64,000 bases of DNA from Allokutzneria sp. A3M-2-11 16 (GTDB taxonomy: Bacteria > Actinomycetota > Actinomycetes > Mycobacteriales > Pseudonocardiaceae): positions 294,269-358,268 of the forward strand of contig NZ_JANAVO010000002.1 in assembly GCF_024213555.1 (NCBI RefSeq), in the 5' to 3' direction. This document shows, piece by piece, positions 16,385-24,705 of this stretch (positions within the stretch are counted from its first letter, which is position 1; the number at the start of each line of letters is the position of its first letter). Position numbers and translations under genes: made by a program. Under the pieces are notes generated by a model. It had not been told where the DNA came from, did not search any database, and saw nothing but the letters and a program-made list of their open reading frames with translations.

Positions 16385-18382
16385 ATGGGGAGATTCGTGA
16401 CCGCACGCCGATCGATTCGGCACGCCGTGGGCGCCGCCCTCGGTGCCGCCATGGTGCTGGCCGCCGTTCCGGGCAGCGCCGTCGCCACCACCGCTCCCCG
16501 GGTGGACCTGCGGGTCCTGGTCGTCACCGACGGGCAGGGGCCGGTCGCCGCGATCAAGGACCGGCTGGACCGCGAGGGGCTGCCCGCCACCGTGCTGAAC
16601 CTCGCCGACCCGGCCCGGCCGGTGATCACCCCGCAGTTCCTCGCCGACCCGAACGGCCAGCACGCGCGGTTCCAGGGCGTCGTGCTGCCCAACGAGGCGC
16701 CGCGCGGGCTCGCCGCCGCCGAGCTGACCGCGCTGGCCGACTACGAGCGGCGCTACTCCGTTCGCCAGCTCAACGCCTTCGTCTACCCGACCGCGGCGAC
16801 CGGGTTCGCCGCCCCGGGCTACGCGGGCCCGCTCGACGGCACGGTGGCGCAGCTGACGCAGCCCGCGCTGTCCGACGCGTTCAAGCAGCTGCGCGGTCCC
16901 GTGGCCTTCGACAACAACAGCCCGGTCGTCGACGAGTCCTACGGCTACCTGGCCGCGCCGCTCCCCGGCGTCTCGGTCACGCCGATCCTGACCGGCAAGT
17001 CCCCGAACGGGGCCGCACAAGGCGTGCTCGCGGCGGTGTTGGAGGACAACAAGCGCGAGCAGCTGAGCCTCAACTTCGCTTACTACGCCGAGCAAATCCA
17101 GTTCCGGCTGCTGGCGCACGGGCTGGTGACGTGGCTGACGAAGGGCGTGCACCTCGGCCTGCACCGCAACTACCTGAGCATGCACGTGGACGACGTGTTC
17201 CTGCCGGACGAGCGGTGGAACAGCACCGCGAACTGCACTTCCGGCGAGCTGAACTGCCCGGTGCTGCCCAGCATCCGGATGACGCAGGCCGACGCGGAGC
17301 AGGCGAAGCGGTGGCAGGGCACGAACGGCTTCGAGTTCGACATGTACTACAACGGCGCAGGCGCGGACCGGGCGGTCGCCGAGCATGGGTCCGACCCGTT
17401 GAGCGCGTGGATGGTGCGCAACCGCAACGACTTCCGGTGGGCGAACCACACGTACTCGCACGAGTACTTCGGTTGCGTCAGGGACTTCTCGGTGTCGCCG
17501 TGGCGGTGCAAGACCGACCAGAACGGGCAGATCCAGTGGGTCGCCGAGCAGGTGATCCACGACGAGATCGTCCGCAACCGCGACTGGGGCACGACGCGCG
17601 GGCTCAAGAGCAACCGTGCTGAGCTGGTCTCCGGCGAACACGGTGGAACCCGTGCCCTGCCACAGATCCCTTCGGACAACCCGAACTTCGTCGCCGCGCT
17701 GCGCCGCGCCGGGATGGAATGGGTGGGGCTGGACGCCTCGCGGGACCGCGACATCCGCGCGGTCGGGCAGGCGCGCGGTGTGCCGAGGTACCCGATGCAC
17801 CTGTTCTTCAACACCGGCACCAAAACCGAAGCGGCCGACGAGTACAACTGGATCTACACATCGCGCGCCGACGGTGGCAGCGGTGCCTGTGAGGCGGCGA
17901 GCACGTGCGTCCCGCCGGTGCACCCGGTGACCGGCTTCCAGGACCGGATCATCCCCGCACAGGTCGCTTTCAGCATGCGGACGCTGACCGGCAACGACCC
18001 GCGTCCGTACTACCTCCACCAGTCGAACCTGGCCGAGGAACGGATCGTCTACCCGATGATGGACGCGATCCTCGGCGCGTACCGGTCGGCGTTCTCGCCC
18101 AACACACCGCTGGTCAACCCCCGGATGTCCGAGGCGGGCCAGGTCCTGGCCGACCAGGCGGCGTGGCGCTCCGCCTCCGTCACCGCGTATGTGCGGGGTT
18201 CCGAGCTGGTCATCCAGTCCCCCAAGGGAACTCCGGTTCCGATCACCGCTCCTGAGGGCACCGACCACGCGGGCCTGCTGGCCCCGGAGTTCGGAGTGCG
18301 GTACTCGGGTGAGCGGTCGGCAGTCCACCGCGCCGGAGGGACGCTGCGCCTGGACCTGCCGCGGTCCTGGGTTTCCCCCTGA
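16385..18382 (+). CDS. Secreted Agd3/PelA-like polysaccharide deacetylase
   Basis: Exported protein of about 665 residues. A signal peptide (RRSIRHAVGAALGAAMVLAAVPGSAVA) is followed by an N-terminal domain (VDLRVLVVTDGQGPVAAIKDRL) and a deacetylase-like domain with MHVDDVFLP (Asp269-Asp270) and the metal-ligand motif HTYSHEYF (His355, His359). This arrangement resembles fungal Agd3 (CE18) and the PelA deacetylase domain, which de-N-acetylate galactosamine polymers outside the cell. ATG 16385 or GTG 16397 (preceded by GGGGAG) may be the start. It stands 5 bp upstream of the PelF-like gene. Substrate is inferred from cluster content. Confidence 0.8.
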   Translation: MGRFVTARRSIRHAVGAALGAAMVLAAVPGSAVATTAPRVDLRVLVVTDGQGPVAAIKDRLDREGLPATVLNLADPARPVITPQFLADPNGQHARFQGVVLPNEAPRGLAAAELTALADYERRYSVRQLNAFVYPTAATGFAAPGYAGPLDGTVAQLTQPALSDAFKQLRGPVAFDNNSPVVDESYGYLAAPLPGVSVTPILTGKSPNGAAQGVLAAVLEDNKREQLSLNFAYYAEQIQFRLLAHGLVTWLTKGVHLGLHRNYLSMHVDDVFLPDERWNSTANCTSGELNCPVLPSIRMTQADAEQAKRWQGTNGFEFDMYYNGAGADRAVAEHGSDPLSAWMVRNRNDFRWANHTYSHEYFGCVRDFSVSPWRCKTDQNGQIQWVAEQVIHDEIVRNRDWGTTRGLKSNRAELVSGEHGGTRALPQIPSDNPNFVAALRRAGMEWVGLDASRDRDIRAVGQARGVPRYPMHLFFNTGTKTEAADEYNWIYTSRADGGSGACEAASTCVPPVHPVTGFQDRIIPAQVAFSMRTLTGNDPRPYYLHQSNLAEERIVYPMMDAILGAYRSAFSPNTPLVNPRMSEAGQVLADQAAWRSASVTAYVRGSELVIQSPKGTPVPITAPEGTDHAGLLAPEFGVRYSGERSAVHRAGGTLRLDLPRSWVSP

Positions 18383-18387
18383 GCGCC

Positions 18388-19815
18388 ATGGACATCTCAC
18401 TGATGACCGAGGGCACCTACCCGCACGGCTACGGCGGCGTGAGCGTCTGGTGCGACCAACTCGTCCGCGGCCTCTCCCGGCACCGCTTCCACGTCGTCGC
18501 ACTGGTCGCGTCCGGCACTGAGCCGCTGGCCTGGGAGTTACCGGACAACGTCGCGTCGCTGACCCTGGTGCCGCTGTGGGGAACCGGCCGTCCCGGTCGA
18601 CGTGTCGGCAGGACAGCGCGGCGGCGCTTCACGGTGCTCTTCGCGGAACTGGTGGAAACCCTTCTGGGCGAGGGACATCAGCAGCGCTTCGCCGAGGTGA
18701 TGCGGGAGCTCCACGACTTCGGCGAGCTGACTTCTGTGATGCGCCGGGAAAGCACCGTCAGGACGTTGACCTCGCTCTGGTCCCGCCGCCCCGCCGCCGT
18801 CCGGCCTACCATCGCTGACGCCGTCACAGCCGTTGAGCTGCTTGAACATTCACTGCGGCCGTTAAGTTCCCCGATTCCGCACTCGGCGGTGTCGCACTCG
18901 GTGGCCAACGGGCTGGCCGTGTTACCCGCACTCGCCGCGAAGTGGCGCTACGGCACGCCGTTGTTGTTGACAGAACACGGGATCTACTTGCGCGAGCGCT
19001 ATCTCGGCTACCGCGGTTCGCCGTACCGGTGGCCGGTGAAGGCGCTGCACCTGGCTTTCCTGCGGCGGTTGTGCTCGTTGGCGTACACCGGCGCGGGCCT
19101 CATCGCTCCGGGCAACGTGTACAACAAGCGGTGGGAGGAACGGCTCGGCGCCGATCCCGCTCTGATCCGCACTGTCTACAACGGCGTTGACCCCGCGGAT
19201 TTCCCCGCGGCTTCGAGTGAACCGGAGATCCCTACGATCTCGTGGGCCGGGCGTCTCGATCCGATCAAGGACCTTGAGACTCTGATCAGGTCTTTCGCGT
19301 TGGTGCACAAGGAGATCCCTGCGGCAGTGCTGCGAATCTTCGGCGGAGTGCCGAAGGGTGGTGAGTCCTATGTGGACAGATGCAAGGCGCTCGTCGCCGA
19401 ACTCGGGCTGTCGCAGGTCGTGCACTTCGAAGGACGGGTCGAGTTCATCCGGGACGCCTACCTCGCGGGCAGCGTGGTCGTGCTGTCGAGCATCTCCGAG
19501 GGCTTCCCGTACACGTTGATCGAGGCCATGACCTGTGCTCGCCCATGCGTGGGGACGGACGTCGGCGGAGTGCCGGAAGCCTTGGGAGACACCGGTCTCG
19601 TCGTCCCGCCGCGCGATCCTTCCGCGATGGCCGCGGCATGCGTGGAGTTGCTGCGCTCTCCCTCGCGGCGCGCCCTCCTAGGTACGACCGCCCGCCAACG
19701 AGCTTTGGAGCTGTTCACCGTCGACCAGGCCATCGGCACGTTCGACACCCTCTACTCCGAGCTCACCGCGCCCGCCCCGGCTCGCCCGCGCGTCCCCCGG
19801 CTGGCCGCACGATGA
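18388..19815 (+). CDS. PelF-like GT4 glycosyltransferase
   Basis: Cytoplasmic glycosyltransferase of 475 residues. The N-terminal TEGTYPHGYGGVSVWCDQL motif is typical of PelF (DUF3492 plus GT4). The C-terminal GT4 domain has ISWAGRLDPIKDLETLI and the nucleotide-sugar site SSISEGFPYTLIEAMTCARP. PelF polymerises UDP-sugars with the membrane protein PelG. Codons 51, 159 and 179 (18538, 18862, 18922) are TTA, rare in this genome and in Streptomyces decoded only by the developmental bldA tRNA, which suggests growth-phase control. The stop overlaps the next ATG (ATGA), so the two genes are translationally coupled. Confidence 0.86.
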   Translation: MDISLMTEGTYPHGYGGVSVWCDQLVRGLSRHRFHVVALVASGTEPLAWELPDNVASLTLVPLWGTGRPGRRVGRTARRRFTVLFAELVETLLGEGHQQRFAEVMRELHDFGELTSVMRRESTVRTLTSLWSRRPAAVRPTIADAVTAVELLEHSLRPLSSPIPHSAVSHSVANGLAVLPALAAKWRYGTPLLLTEHGIYLRERYLGYRGSPYRWPVKALHLAFLRRLCSLAYTGAGLIAPGNVYNKRWEERLGADPALIRTVYNGVDPADFPAASSEPEIPTISWAGRLDPIKDLETLIRSFALVHKEIPAAVLRIFGGVPKGGESYVDRCKALVAELGLSQVVHFEGRVEFIRDAYLAGSVVVLSSISEGFPYTLIEAMTCARPCVGTDVGGVPEALGDTGLVVPPRDPSAMAAACVELLRSPSRRALLGTTARQRALELFTVDQAIGTFDTLYSELTAPAPARPRVPRLAAR

Positions 19816-21203
19816 GCGCCGACGCAATCCCACCCAGGTTCGTACCCAATGTGGCATTTGTTTCGCCAGACGTAACCAATGCCACATTGGGTACTTCAGT
19901 CCGCGCTGAGGGGGTTGAGGAGGAGTTTGACGAGCTGGCGCGGAGGATGGCGCCGGAGATCGCGGACGCGGTGGACCACTTGGAGGTCGCGGCGGCGTTG
20001 GAGGCGGGCGGGCTGAGCGATCAGGCTGCCGCGAGATACGGCTATCCGGACGTGTTCCTGCTCGCCGAAGCGTTGTGCGAGGTTATTCCGAAGCAGCCGC
20101 GGGAGCCGGAGCCGTTGCCGGTGATCTGGTCGGCGAAGCCGGGAACGCACCTGCTGCGGGGAGTCCTTTTTGGACTGCCAGGCGTTTGCTACACCGCGGC
20201 GGCGGGGGTGCTCACGGATCGGGCGGCGCTCGGCGTCGTGGTGATCTCGTTGTTCACCTCGTGGTCGCTCGGCCAATCCCTGTCGTACCTCGGGTATCTC
20301 CAGCTCGGGCGGGCGGACACCGACGCGGCGGCGCGGGTGTTGCGGCGCGGAATGCTGGTCGGCTGCTCGATCGTCTTGGCCGTGAGCGCGATTGCCGCGC
20401 TGCTCCTGGGAAGCGGGACACCGGCACTGACCCTGGCGGTCGGGCAAGGGTGGTATCTGCTCTCCGCGACCGTTCTCCTGGTACTGAACAACGAGTACAC
20501 GCTGCTCGCCACACTCGCTCCCGGAGTGCTCGCGGGGCTCACGCTCAGCGGCGGTCCACTGTGGATCGCCCTGGCCGCATCGGTTCTCGGCACGGGAGTG
20601 CTCGCTCTGCGGAGAACCAGGACCACACGCCCGCGAACGCTCAGCAAACACGACCTGATCGCTTCACTGCCGTACGGCGCGTTCGGCTTCATCGCGGCGG
20701 GTTTGCTTGTTCTGCCGCTGTTCTGGCCGAGCGGGCAGGGCCACAGCCTCGCCGCGCTGCCCATTTCGATCAGCATGGGCGTCGCGGAGTGGAGCCTCGT
20801 GGTCTACCGCCGCCGAGCCACCACCGCGTTGCGCGGAACCCATCTCTTCACCGAGTTCGCGAGGGACACGCGGCTCGGGTTGCTCAGAGCGGTCGCGGTG
20901 TTCCTCACCGTGGCCGCGGCACTGTCCATTGTGGTCCTCCTCGCGACGGGGACGATCACCGATCCAACCGCCCTGCTGCGCTACGGCGCGTACCTGGCGC
21001 TCGGCGGGGCGTTGTTCGTCGCACTCGTGCTCCAGGCGTGTGGCAGCACCGGTATCGCCGTCGCGGCGTGCGCCGGTGCCCTGGTGGCACAGCTGTGGAC
21101 CGGTGACGCCGTCATCGGCCAGCTCGTCGTCAACAGCGCACTGCTCGTGGTCCTCGGGGGATGTGCCGCGGTGGTGCTCAGCGAATCCGTACGACACGGT
21201 TGA
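19812..21203 (+). CDS. PelG-like multispanning membrane protein with repeat-derived insert
   Basis: Protein of 463 residues: a soluble N-terminal region of about 105 residues, then some 11-12 hydrophobic segments. Position after the PelF-like gene, size and the segment LPISISMGVAEWSLVVYRRR suggest a PelG-like partner that moves polymer across the membrane; sequence support is modest. ATG 19812 overlaps the preceding stop, which fixes the start. Residues 11-28 (VPNVAFVSPDVTNATLGT) are encoded by a 53-bp palindromic repeat that has another copy in non-coding DNA at 57124, so a mobile repeat seems to have been inserted in frame. Confidence 0.7.
   Translation: MSADAIPPRFVPNVAFVSPDVTNATLGTSVRAEGVEEEFDELARRMAPEIADAVDHLEVAAALEAGGLSDQAAARYGYPDVFLLAEALCEVIPKQPREPEPLPVIWSAKPGTHLLRGVLFGLPGVCYTAAAGVLTDRAALGVVVISLFTSWSLGQSLSYLGYLQLGRADTDAAARVLRRGMLVGCSIVLAVSAIAALLLGSGTPALTLAVGQGWYLLSATVLLVLNNEYTLLATLAPGVLAGLTLSGGPLWIALAASVLGTGVLALRRTRTTRPRTLSKHDLIASLPYGAFGFIAAGLLVLPLFWPSGQGHSLAALPISISMGVAEWSLVVYRRRATTALRGTHLFTEFARDTRLGLLRAVAVFLTVAAALSIVVLLATGTITDPTALLRYGAYLALGGALFVALVLQACGSTGIAVAACAGALVAQLWTGDAVIGQLVVNSALLVVLGGCAAVVLSESVRHG
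19842..19894. repeat. 53-bp palindromic repeat, in-frame coding copy
   Basis: Perfect 17-bp terminal inverted repeats (GTACCCAATGTGGCATT at 19842-19858, reverse complement at 19878-19894) flank a 19-bp asymmetric core. The copy at 57124-57176 is in the opposite orientation and differs at 4 of 53 positions. The inserted DNA keeps the frame of the PelG-like gene. Confidence 0.88.
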
Positions 21204-21214
21204 GAGGGACAGTC

Positions 21215-22210
21215 ATGGCAGGCGTCGTCGCGGTCACTGGTGCGGAGGGCTTCATCGGCTCGCACCTGGTCGAACTGCTCGTCGAAAAGGGCCATCGCGT
21301 GCGGGCGATGGTGCTGTACAACTCGTTCGGCTCCTGGGGCTGGCTGGACTCCCTCCCGCGCGAGGTGCTGGACAACGTCGACGTCGTCATGGGCGACGTC
21401 CGCGACCAGGCCAGCGCGCGCGAACTGGTGGAGGGCGCCGAAGTCGTCTACCACCTCGCCGCACTGATCGCGATCCCCTACTCCTACCGCGCTCCACGGT
21501 CCTATGTGGACACCAACGTGATCGGCACGCTGAACGTGCTCGACGCGGTGCGCTCCTGCGGGACACCGAGGCTCGTGCACACCTCCACCAGTGAGACCTA
21601 CGGCACCGCGCTGACCGTCCCGATCAGCGAGGAGCACCCGCTCCAGGCGCAGTCTCCTTATGCGGCAAGCAAAGCGGGCGCGGACAAGCTCGTCGAGAGC
21701 TACCACCTGAGCTTCGAGGTCCCCGCGGTGACCTTGCGCCCGTTCAACACCTTCGGGCCGCGCCAGTCCGCGCGCGCGGTCATCCCCACGGTGATCAGCC
21801 AGCTCGCCGCGGGCGAGAAGAAGCTCAAGCTCGGCGCGCTCGACCCGACGCGGGACTTCCTCTACGTCAAGGACACCGCAGCCGCCTTCCACACCGTGGG
21901 CACGGCGCCCGCGTCCGCTGTGGTCGGTGAGCTGTTCAACGCGGGCACGGGTGAGGAGGTCTCGATCGGCGCGCTCGCGGCCGACCTGGTGCGCCTGATG
22001 GGCAGCGACGCGGAGATCGTCGCCGACGAGCAGCGCCTGCGCCCCAAGGGGTCCGAGGTCATGCGGCTGGTCTGCGACGCGTCGAGGCTGACCGCGCGGA
22101 CCGGCTGGAAGCCTTCGCACACAAGGGACTCCGGTTTGAGCGAGACCATCGAGTGGTTCATGAACCCCGAAAACCTGGCCCACTACAAGCCCGGACTCTA
22201 CCTCCAGTGA
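21215..22210 (+). CDS. LegB-like NAD-dependent nucleotide-sugar 4,6-dehydratase/epimerase
   Basis: Extended SDR of 331 residues. The NAD motif VTGAEGFIGSHLVELL is followed by VLYNSFGSWGWLDSLP, characteristic of LegB-type UDP-GlcNAc 4,6-dehydratases. The active site has TSTSETYG and YAASK (Tyr and Lys), and LRPFNTFGPRQ is present. It should convert a UDP-hexose or UDP-HexNAc into a keto or epimerised sugar for the polymer. ATG 21215 follows GAGAGGGAC. It begins 11 bp after the PelG-like gene and 14 bp before the nucleotidyltransferase. Confidence 0.87.
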   Translation: MAGVVAVTGAEGFIGSHLVELLVEKGHRVRAMVLYNSFGSWGWLDSLPREVLDNVDVVMGDVRDQASARELVEGAEVVYHLAALIAIPYSYRAPRSYVDTNVIGTLNVLDAVRSCGTPRLVHTSTSETYGTALTVPISEEHPLQAQSPYAASKAGADKLVESYHLSFEVPAVTLRPFNTFGPRQSARAVIPTVISQLAAGEKKLKLGALDPTRDFLYVKDTAAAFHTVGTAPASAVVGELFNAGTGEEVSIGALAADLVRLMGSDAEIVADEQRLRPKGSEVMRLVCDASRLTARTGWKPSHTRDSGLSETIEWFMNPENLAHYKPGLYLQ

Positions 22211-22224
22211 CAAGGGAGCGACCC

Positions 22225-22941
22225 ATGCACGCGATCATCCTCGCTGGGGGCAAGGGCGTTCGACTGCGCCCGTACACCACCCGGCTGCCGAAGCCGCTGG
22301 TGCCGATCGGCGACGAGTTCTCCATCCTCGACATAGTGCTGACCCAGTTGGCCAACAGGGGTTTCTCCGGTGCGACGCTGGCCATCGGCTACCTGGGCGA
22401 GCTGATCCGCTCCTACGTCGGCGACGGCTCGAAGTGGGGCATGAAGATCGACTACGCCGTGGAGGAGCAGCCGCTCGGCACGATCGGCCCGGTGCTGCAC
22501 CTGCTGGACGACCTGCCGGAGCACTTCCTGGTGATGAACGGCGACATCCTGACCGACCTGGACTACGCGGAGCTCCTTGGCACGCACGAGAAGAGCGGCG
22601 CTCCGCTGACCGTGGCCACCTACCAGCGCTCCGTCAAGATCGACTTCGGCGTGCTGGTCACCGAGTCCGGCCGGATCGTGGAGTTCGCCGAGAAGCCGAC
22701 GCACCACTACCGCGTCAGCATGGGCGTCTACGGCATGAGCCGGGACACCCTCGCGGGGTACCTCCCCGGCGGACCGCTCGGCTTCGACGAACTGGTGCTC
22801 GACCTGCTGCGCGCGCAGACGCCGCCGAACTCCTACGACTTCGACGGCTACTGGCTCGACATCGGGCGGCCGGACGACTACGACCGCGCGAACGCGGAGT
22901 TCGACGACATTCGCGCGACCCTGCTGAAGGGATCGCCGTGA
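22225..22941 (+). CDS. Sugar-1-phosphate nucleotidyltransferase
   Basis: Cytoplasmic NTP-transferase of 238 residues. The N-terminal signature AIILAGGKGVRLRPYT and LPKPLVPIGD bind NTP and sugar-phosphate; FLVMNGDIL holds the metal-binding Asp, FAEKP the sugar site, YWLDIGRPDDYDRAN the family terminus. It activates a hexose-1-phosphate to an NDP-sugar for the dehydratase/epimerase genes on both sides. No C-terminal hexapeptide acyltransferase domain is present. ATG 22225 follows AAGGGAG. Stop and next start overlap by 4 bp. Confidence 0.9.
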   Translation: MHAIILAGGKGVRLRPYTTRLPKPLVPIGDEFSILDIVLTQLANRGFSGATLAIGYLGELIRSYVGDGSKWGMKIDYAVEEQPLGTIGPVLHLLDDLPEHFLVMNGDILTDLDYAELLGTHEKSGAPLTVATYQRSVKIDFGVLVTESGRIVEFAEKPTHHYRVSMGVYGMSRDTLAGYLPGGPLGFDELVLDLLRAQTPPNSYDFDGYWLDIGRPDDYDRANAEFDDIRATLLKGSP

Positions 22942-23852
22942 CCCGCGTCCTGTTGCTCGGCGCGACCGGTTTCCTCGGCAGTCACGTGCACAACGTGCTC
23001 TTCCGCGAGCCGGGGATCGACGTCGTCACCGTCGCGCGCTCCGCCCTGTCGGAATCGCCCGGCCACGTCCCCTTCGACCTGGGTCTCGCCGACGTGGGCG
23101 CGCTGCGCGGGCTGATCACCGCCGCCGCGCCCGACGTGGTGATCAACTGCGTCGGCGCGGTCGGCGGTTCCATGACGACGCTCGCGGAGTCCAATGTGGA
23201 GCTTCCGGCGCGGATCGTCCGCGCGCTGCTGGAATGCCCGACGCCACCGCGGCTGGTGCACCTCGGTTCCGCCGCGGAGTACGGCCGGGTCGAGATCGGC
23301 GTCCCGGTCACCGAGGACACCCCGCCCGCCCCGGTCGGCGCGTACGGGCTGAGCAAGCTCGCGGGCACGCGCGCGGTCGGCCTCGGCCGGGCGGCGGGGC
23401 TGAACACCGTGGTGCTGCGGGTGTTCAACCCGATCGGCCCCGGGTCACCCGCGTCCGGGCTGGCCGGGCGGGCGGCCGCGGAGATCGTGCGCGCCCGCCG
23501 CGAGTACGACGAGATCCGGCTCGGTCCCCTGGACGTGATCCGCGACTTCGTCGACGCCAGGGACGTGGCGAGCGCGGTGTTCGCGGCGGCGACCACGCCG
23601 TCGGAGGCGGAGATCCTCAACGTGGGCAGCGGGATCGGCACCCCGGCGGAGGGGCTGGTCGCCGAGCTGACCCGGATCGCCGGGCACTCCGGACCGGTCA
23701 GCCAGGAGGGCCGGGGTTCGGAGCGGTCGGCCGACGTGCCGTGGCAGCGCGCCGACGTCTCCGAGATCCGCCGGACCCTCGGCTGGCTGCCGGAGCACGA
23801 CCTGACCGACTCGCTTTCCGCGCTGTGGCAGGAGGTGGCGTGTCACGCCTGA
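22938..23852 (+). CDS. NAD-dependent epimerase/dehydratase
   Basis: SDR protein of 304 residues. It carries the Rossmann motif LLLGATGFLGSHV, LGSAAEYGR, the catalytic YGLSKLAG and FNPIGPGSPASGLAGR. It is more reduced than the LegB-like enzyme and fits a 4-epimerase or reductase acting on the product of the preceding genes; exact specificity cannot be read. GTG 22938 overlaps the nucleotidyltransferase stop (GTGA), and its own end overlaps the spherulin-4 gene by 13 bp, so these genes form one tightly coupled transcript. Confidence 0.85.
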   Translation: MTRVLLLGATGFLGSHVHNVLFREPGIDVVTVARSALSESPGHVPFDLGLADVGALRGLITAAAPDVVINCVGAVGGSMTTLAESNVELPARIVRALLECPTPPRLVHLGSAAEYGRVEIGVPVTEDTPPAPVGAYGLSKLAGTRAVGLGRAAGLNTVVLRVFNPIGPGSPASGLAGRAAAEIVRARREYDEIRLGPLDVIRDFVDARDVASAVFAAATTPSEAEILNVGSGIGTPAEGLVAELTRIAGHSGPVSQEGRGSERSADVPWQRADVSEIRRTLGWLPEHDLTDSLSALWQEVACHA

Positions 23853-24469
23853 GCCGCCAGCGGCGCGTGGTGCCCGCCTACTTCCACCCGGCCGTCGCGC
23901 CGGAGCAGTGGCGGGCCCTCGCGGCGCTTCCGGCGCTGCGCTTCGTGGTGCTCAACGTCGCGGACGGGCCAGGCGCCCGCGCCGATCAGTCCTTTGTGGA
24001 CGCTTCGGCCGGGCTGCCGGTCGTCGGCTACGTGGACACCGCCTACGGGGCGCGGCCCGTCGCTGAGGTGCTGGCCGACGTTGAGCGACACCTGGCCTGG
24101 TACGGGGCACGCGGTGTCTTCTTCGACCAGGCTGGGACGGATGTGCGGCACTACGAGGCTCTGGCAGCCGGAGCACGTTCGCTCGGCGCGGACTCCGTGA
24201 TCTTCAACCACGGGACGCATCCGCCGGAGGAGTTCGCCGCGCTGGCGGATCTCCTGGTGACCTTCGAGGGCCCGCTGCGGGCGTATCGGGACCTGTGGGT
24301 GCCGCGGTGGGTCTACCGGTATCCCCCGGAGTTGTTCTGCCACCTGGTGTACGACGCTCCCACCACCGACACCACGTCCGTGCTTCGGCAGGCGTGGCGG
24401 TCCAACGCCGCCGCGGTCCACGTGACCGACCACTGCGGTGAGAACCCGTGGAGCCGCCTACCCGCATAG
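23840..24469 (+). CDS. Spherulin-4-like glycosidase-fold protein
   Basis: Protein of 209 residues matching the spherulation-specific family 4 (related to GH114/GH135 galactosaminidases): VPAYFHPAVAPEQW, VGYVDTAYGARPVAEV, WYGARGVFFDQ, then ADLLVTFEGPLRAY with a candidate catalytic Glu. Relatives such as fungal Sph3, Ega3 and the PelA hydrolase domain cut alpha-1,4-galactosaminoglycans. Two oddities: the usual FFDE reads FFDQ, and no signal peptide is visible although known relatives act outside the cell. GTG 23840 follows GGAGG. It is the last gene of the cluster and supports a galactosamine-type polymer. Confidence 0.82.
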   Translation: MSRLSRQRRVVPAYFHPAVAPEQWRALAALPALRFVVLNVADGPGARADQSFVDASAGLPVVGYVDTAYGARPVAEVLADVERHLAWYGARGVFFDQAGTDVRHYEALAAGARSLGADSVIFNHGTHPPEEFAALADLLVTFEGPLRAYRDLWVPRWVYRYPPELFCHLVYDAPTTDTTSVLRQAWRSNAAAVHVTDHCGENPWSRLPA

Positions 24470-24508
24470 GAATGCCGCTACTGTCACCCGCGATTCAGGG
24501 AGGCAGGC

Positions 24509-24705
24509 GTGCTCGAAGGCGCGTTCTCGTTGCTCGACGAAATCGTGGACACCGAGGAATGCGGGCTCAGCGAGCTCGCCGCCCGAACCGGCCTGCCCAA
24601 GAACGGCTTGTTCTGCTCGACGCGCGCCGCATGCCCACCGTGATCCCCGCGGTGCGGCATGCGGCGCGGCTGGTCAGCGCCAACCTGGCCCGGGTCAGGA
24701 GAACA
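24509..24705 (+). pseudogene. Remnant of an IclR/GAF-type regulator
   Basis: GTG 24509, preceded by GGGAGG, opens a 44-codon frame reading VLEGAFSLLDEIVDTEECGL and SELAARTGLPKNG, the N-terminal winged-helix of IclR-like regulators. Two frames over, downstream bases read LVLLDARRMPTVIPAVRHAA and RLVSANLARVRR, like the start of the effector-binding part. The recognition helix and much of the body are missing, and the remnant ends at the stop of the convergent VOC gene. A deletion with frameshift seems likely. Not expected to function. Confidence 0.65.
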
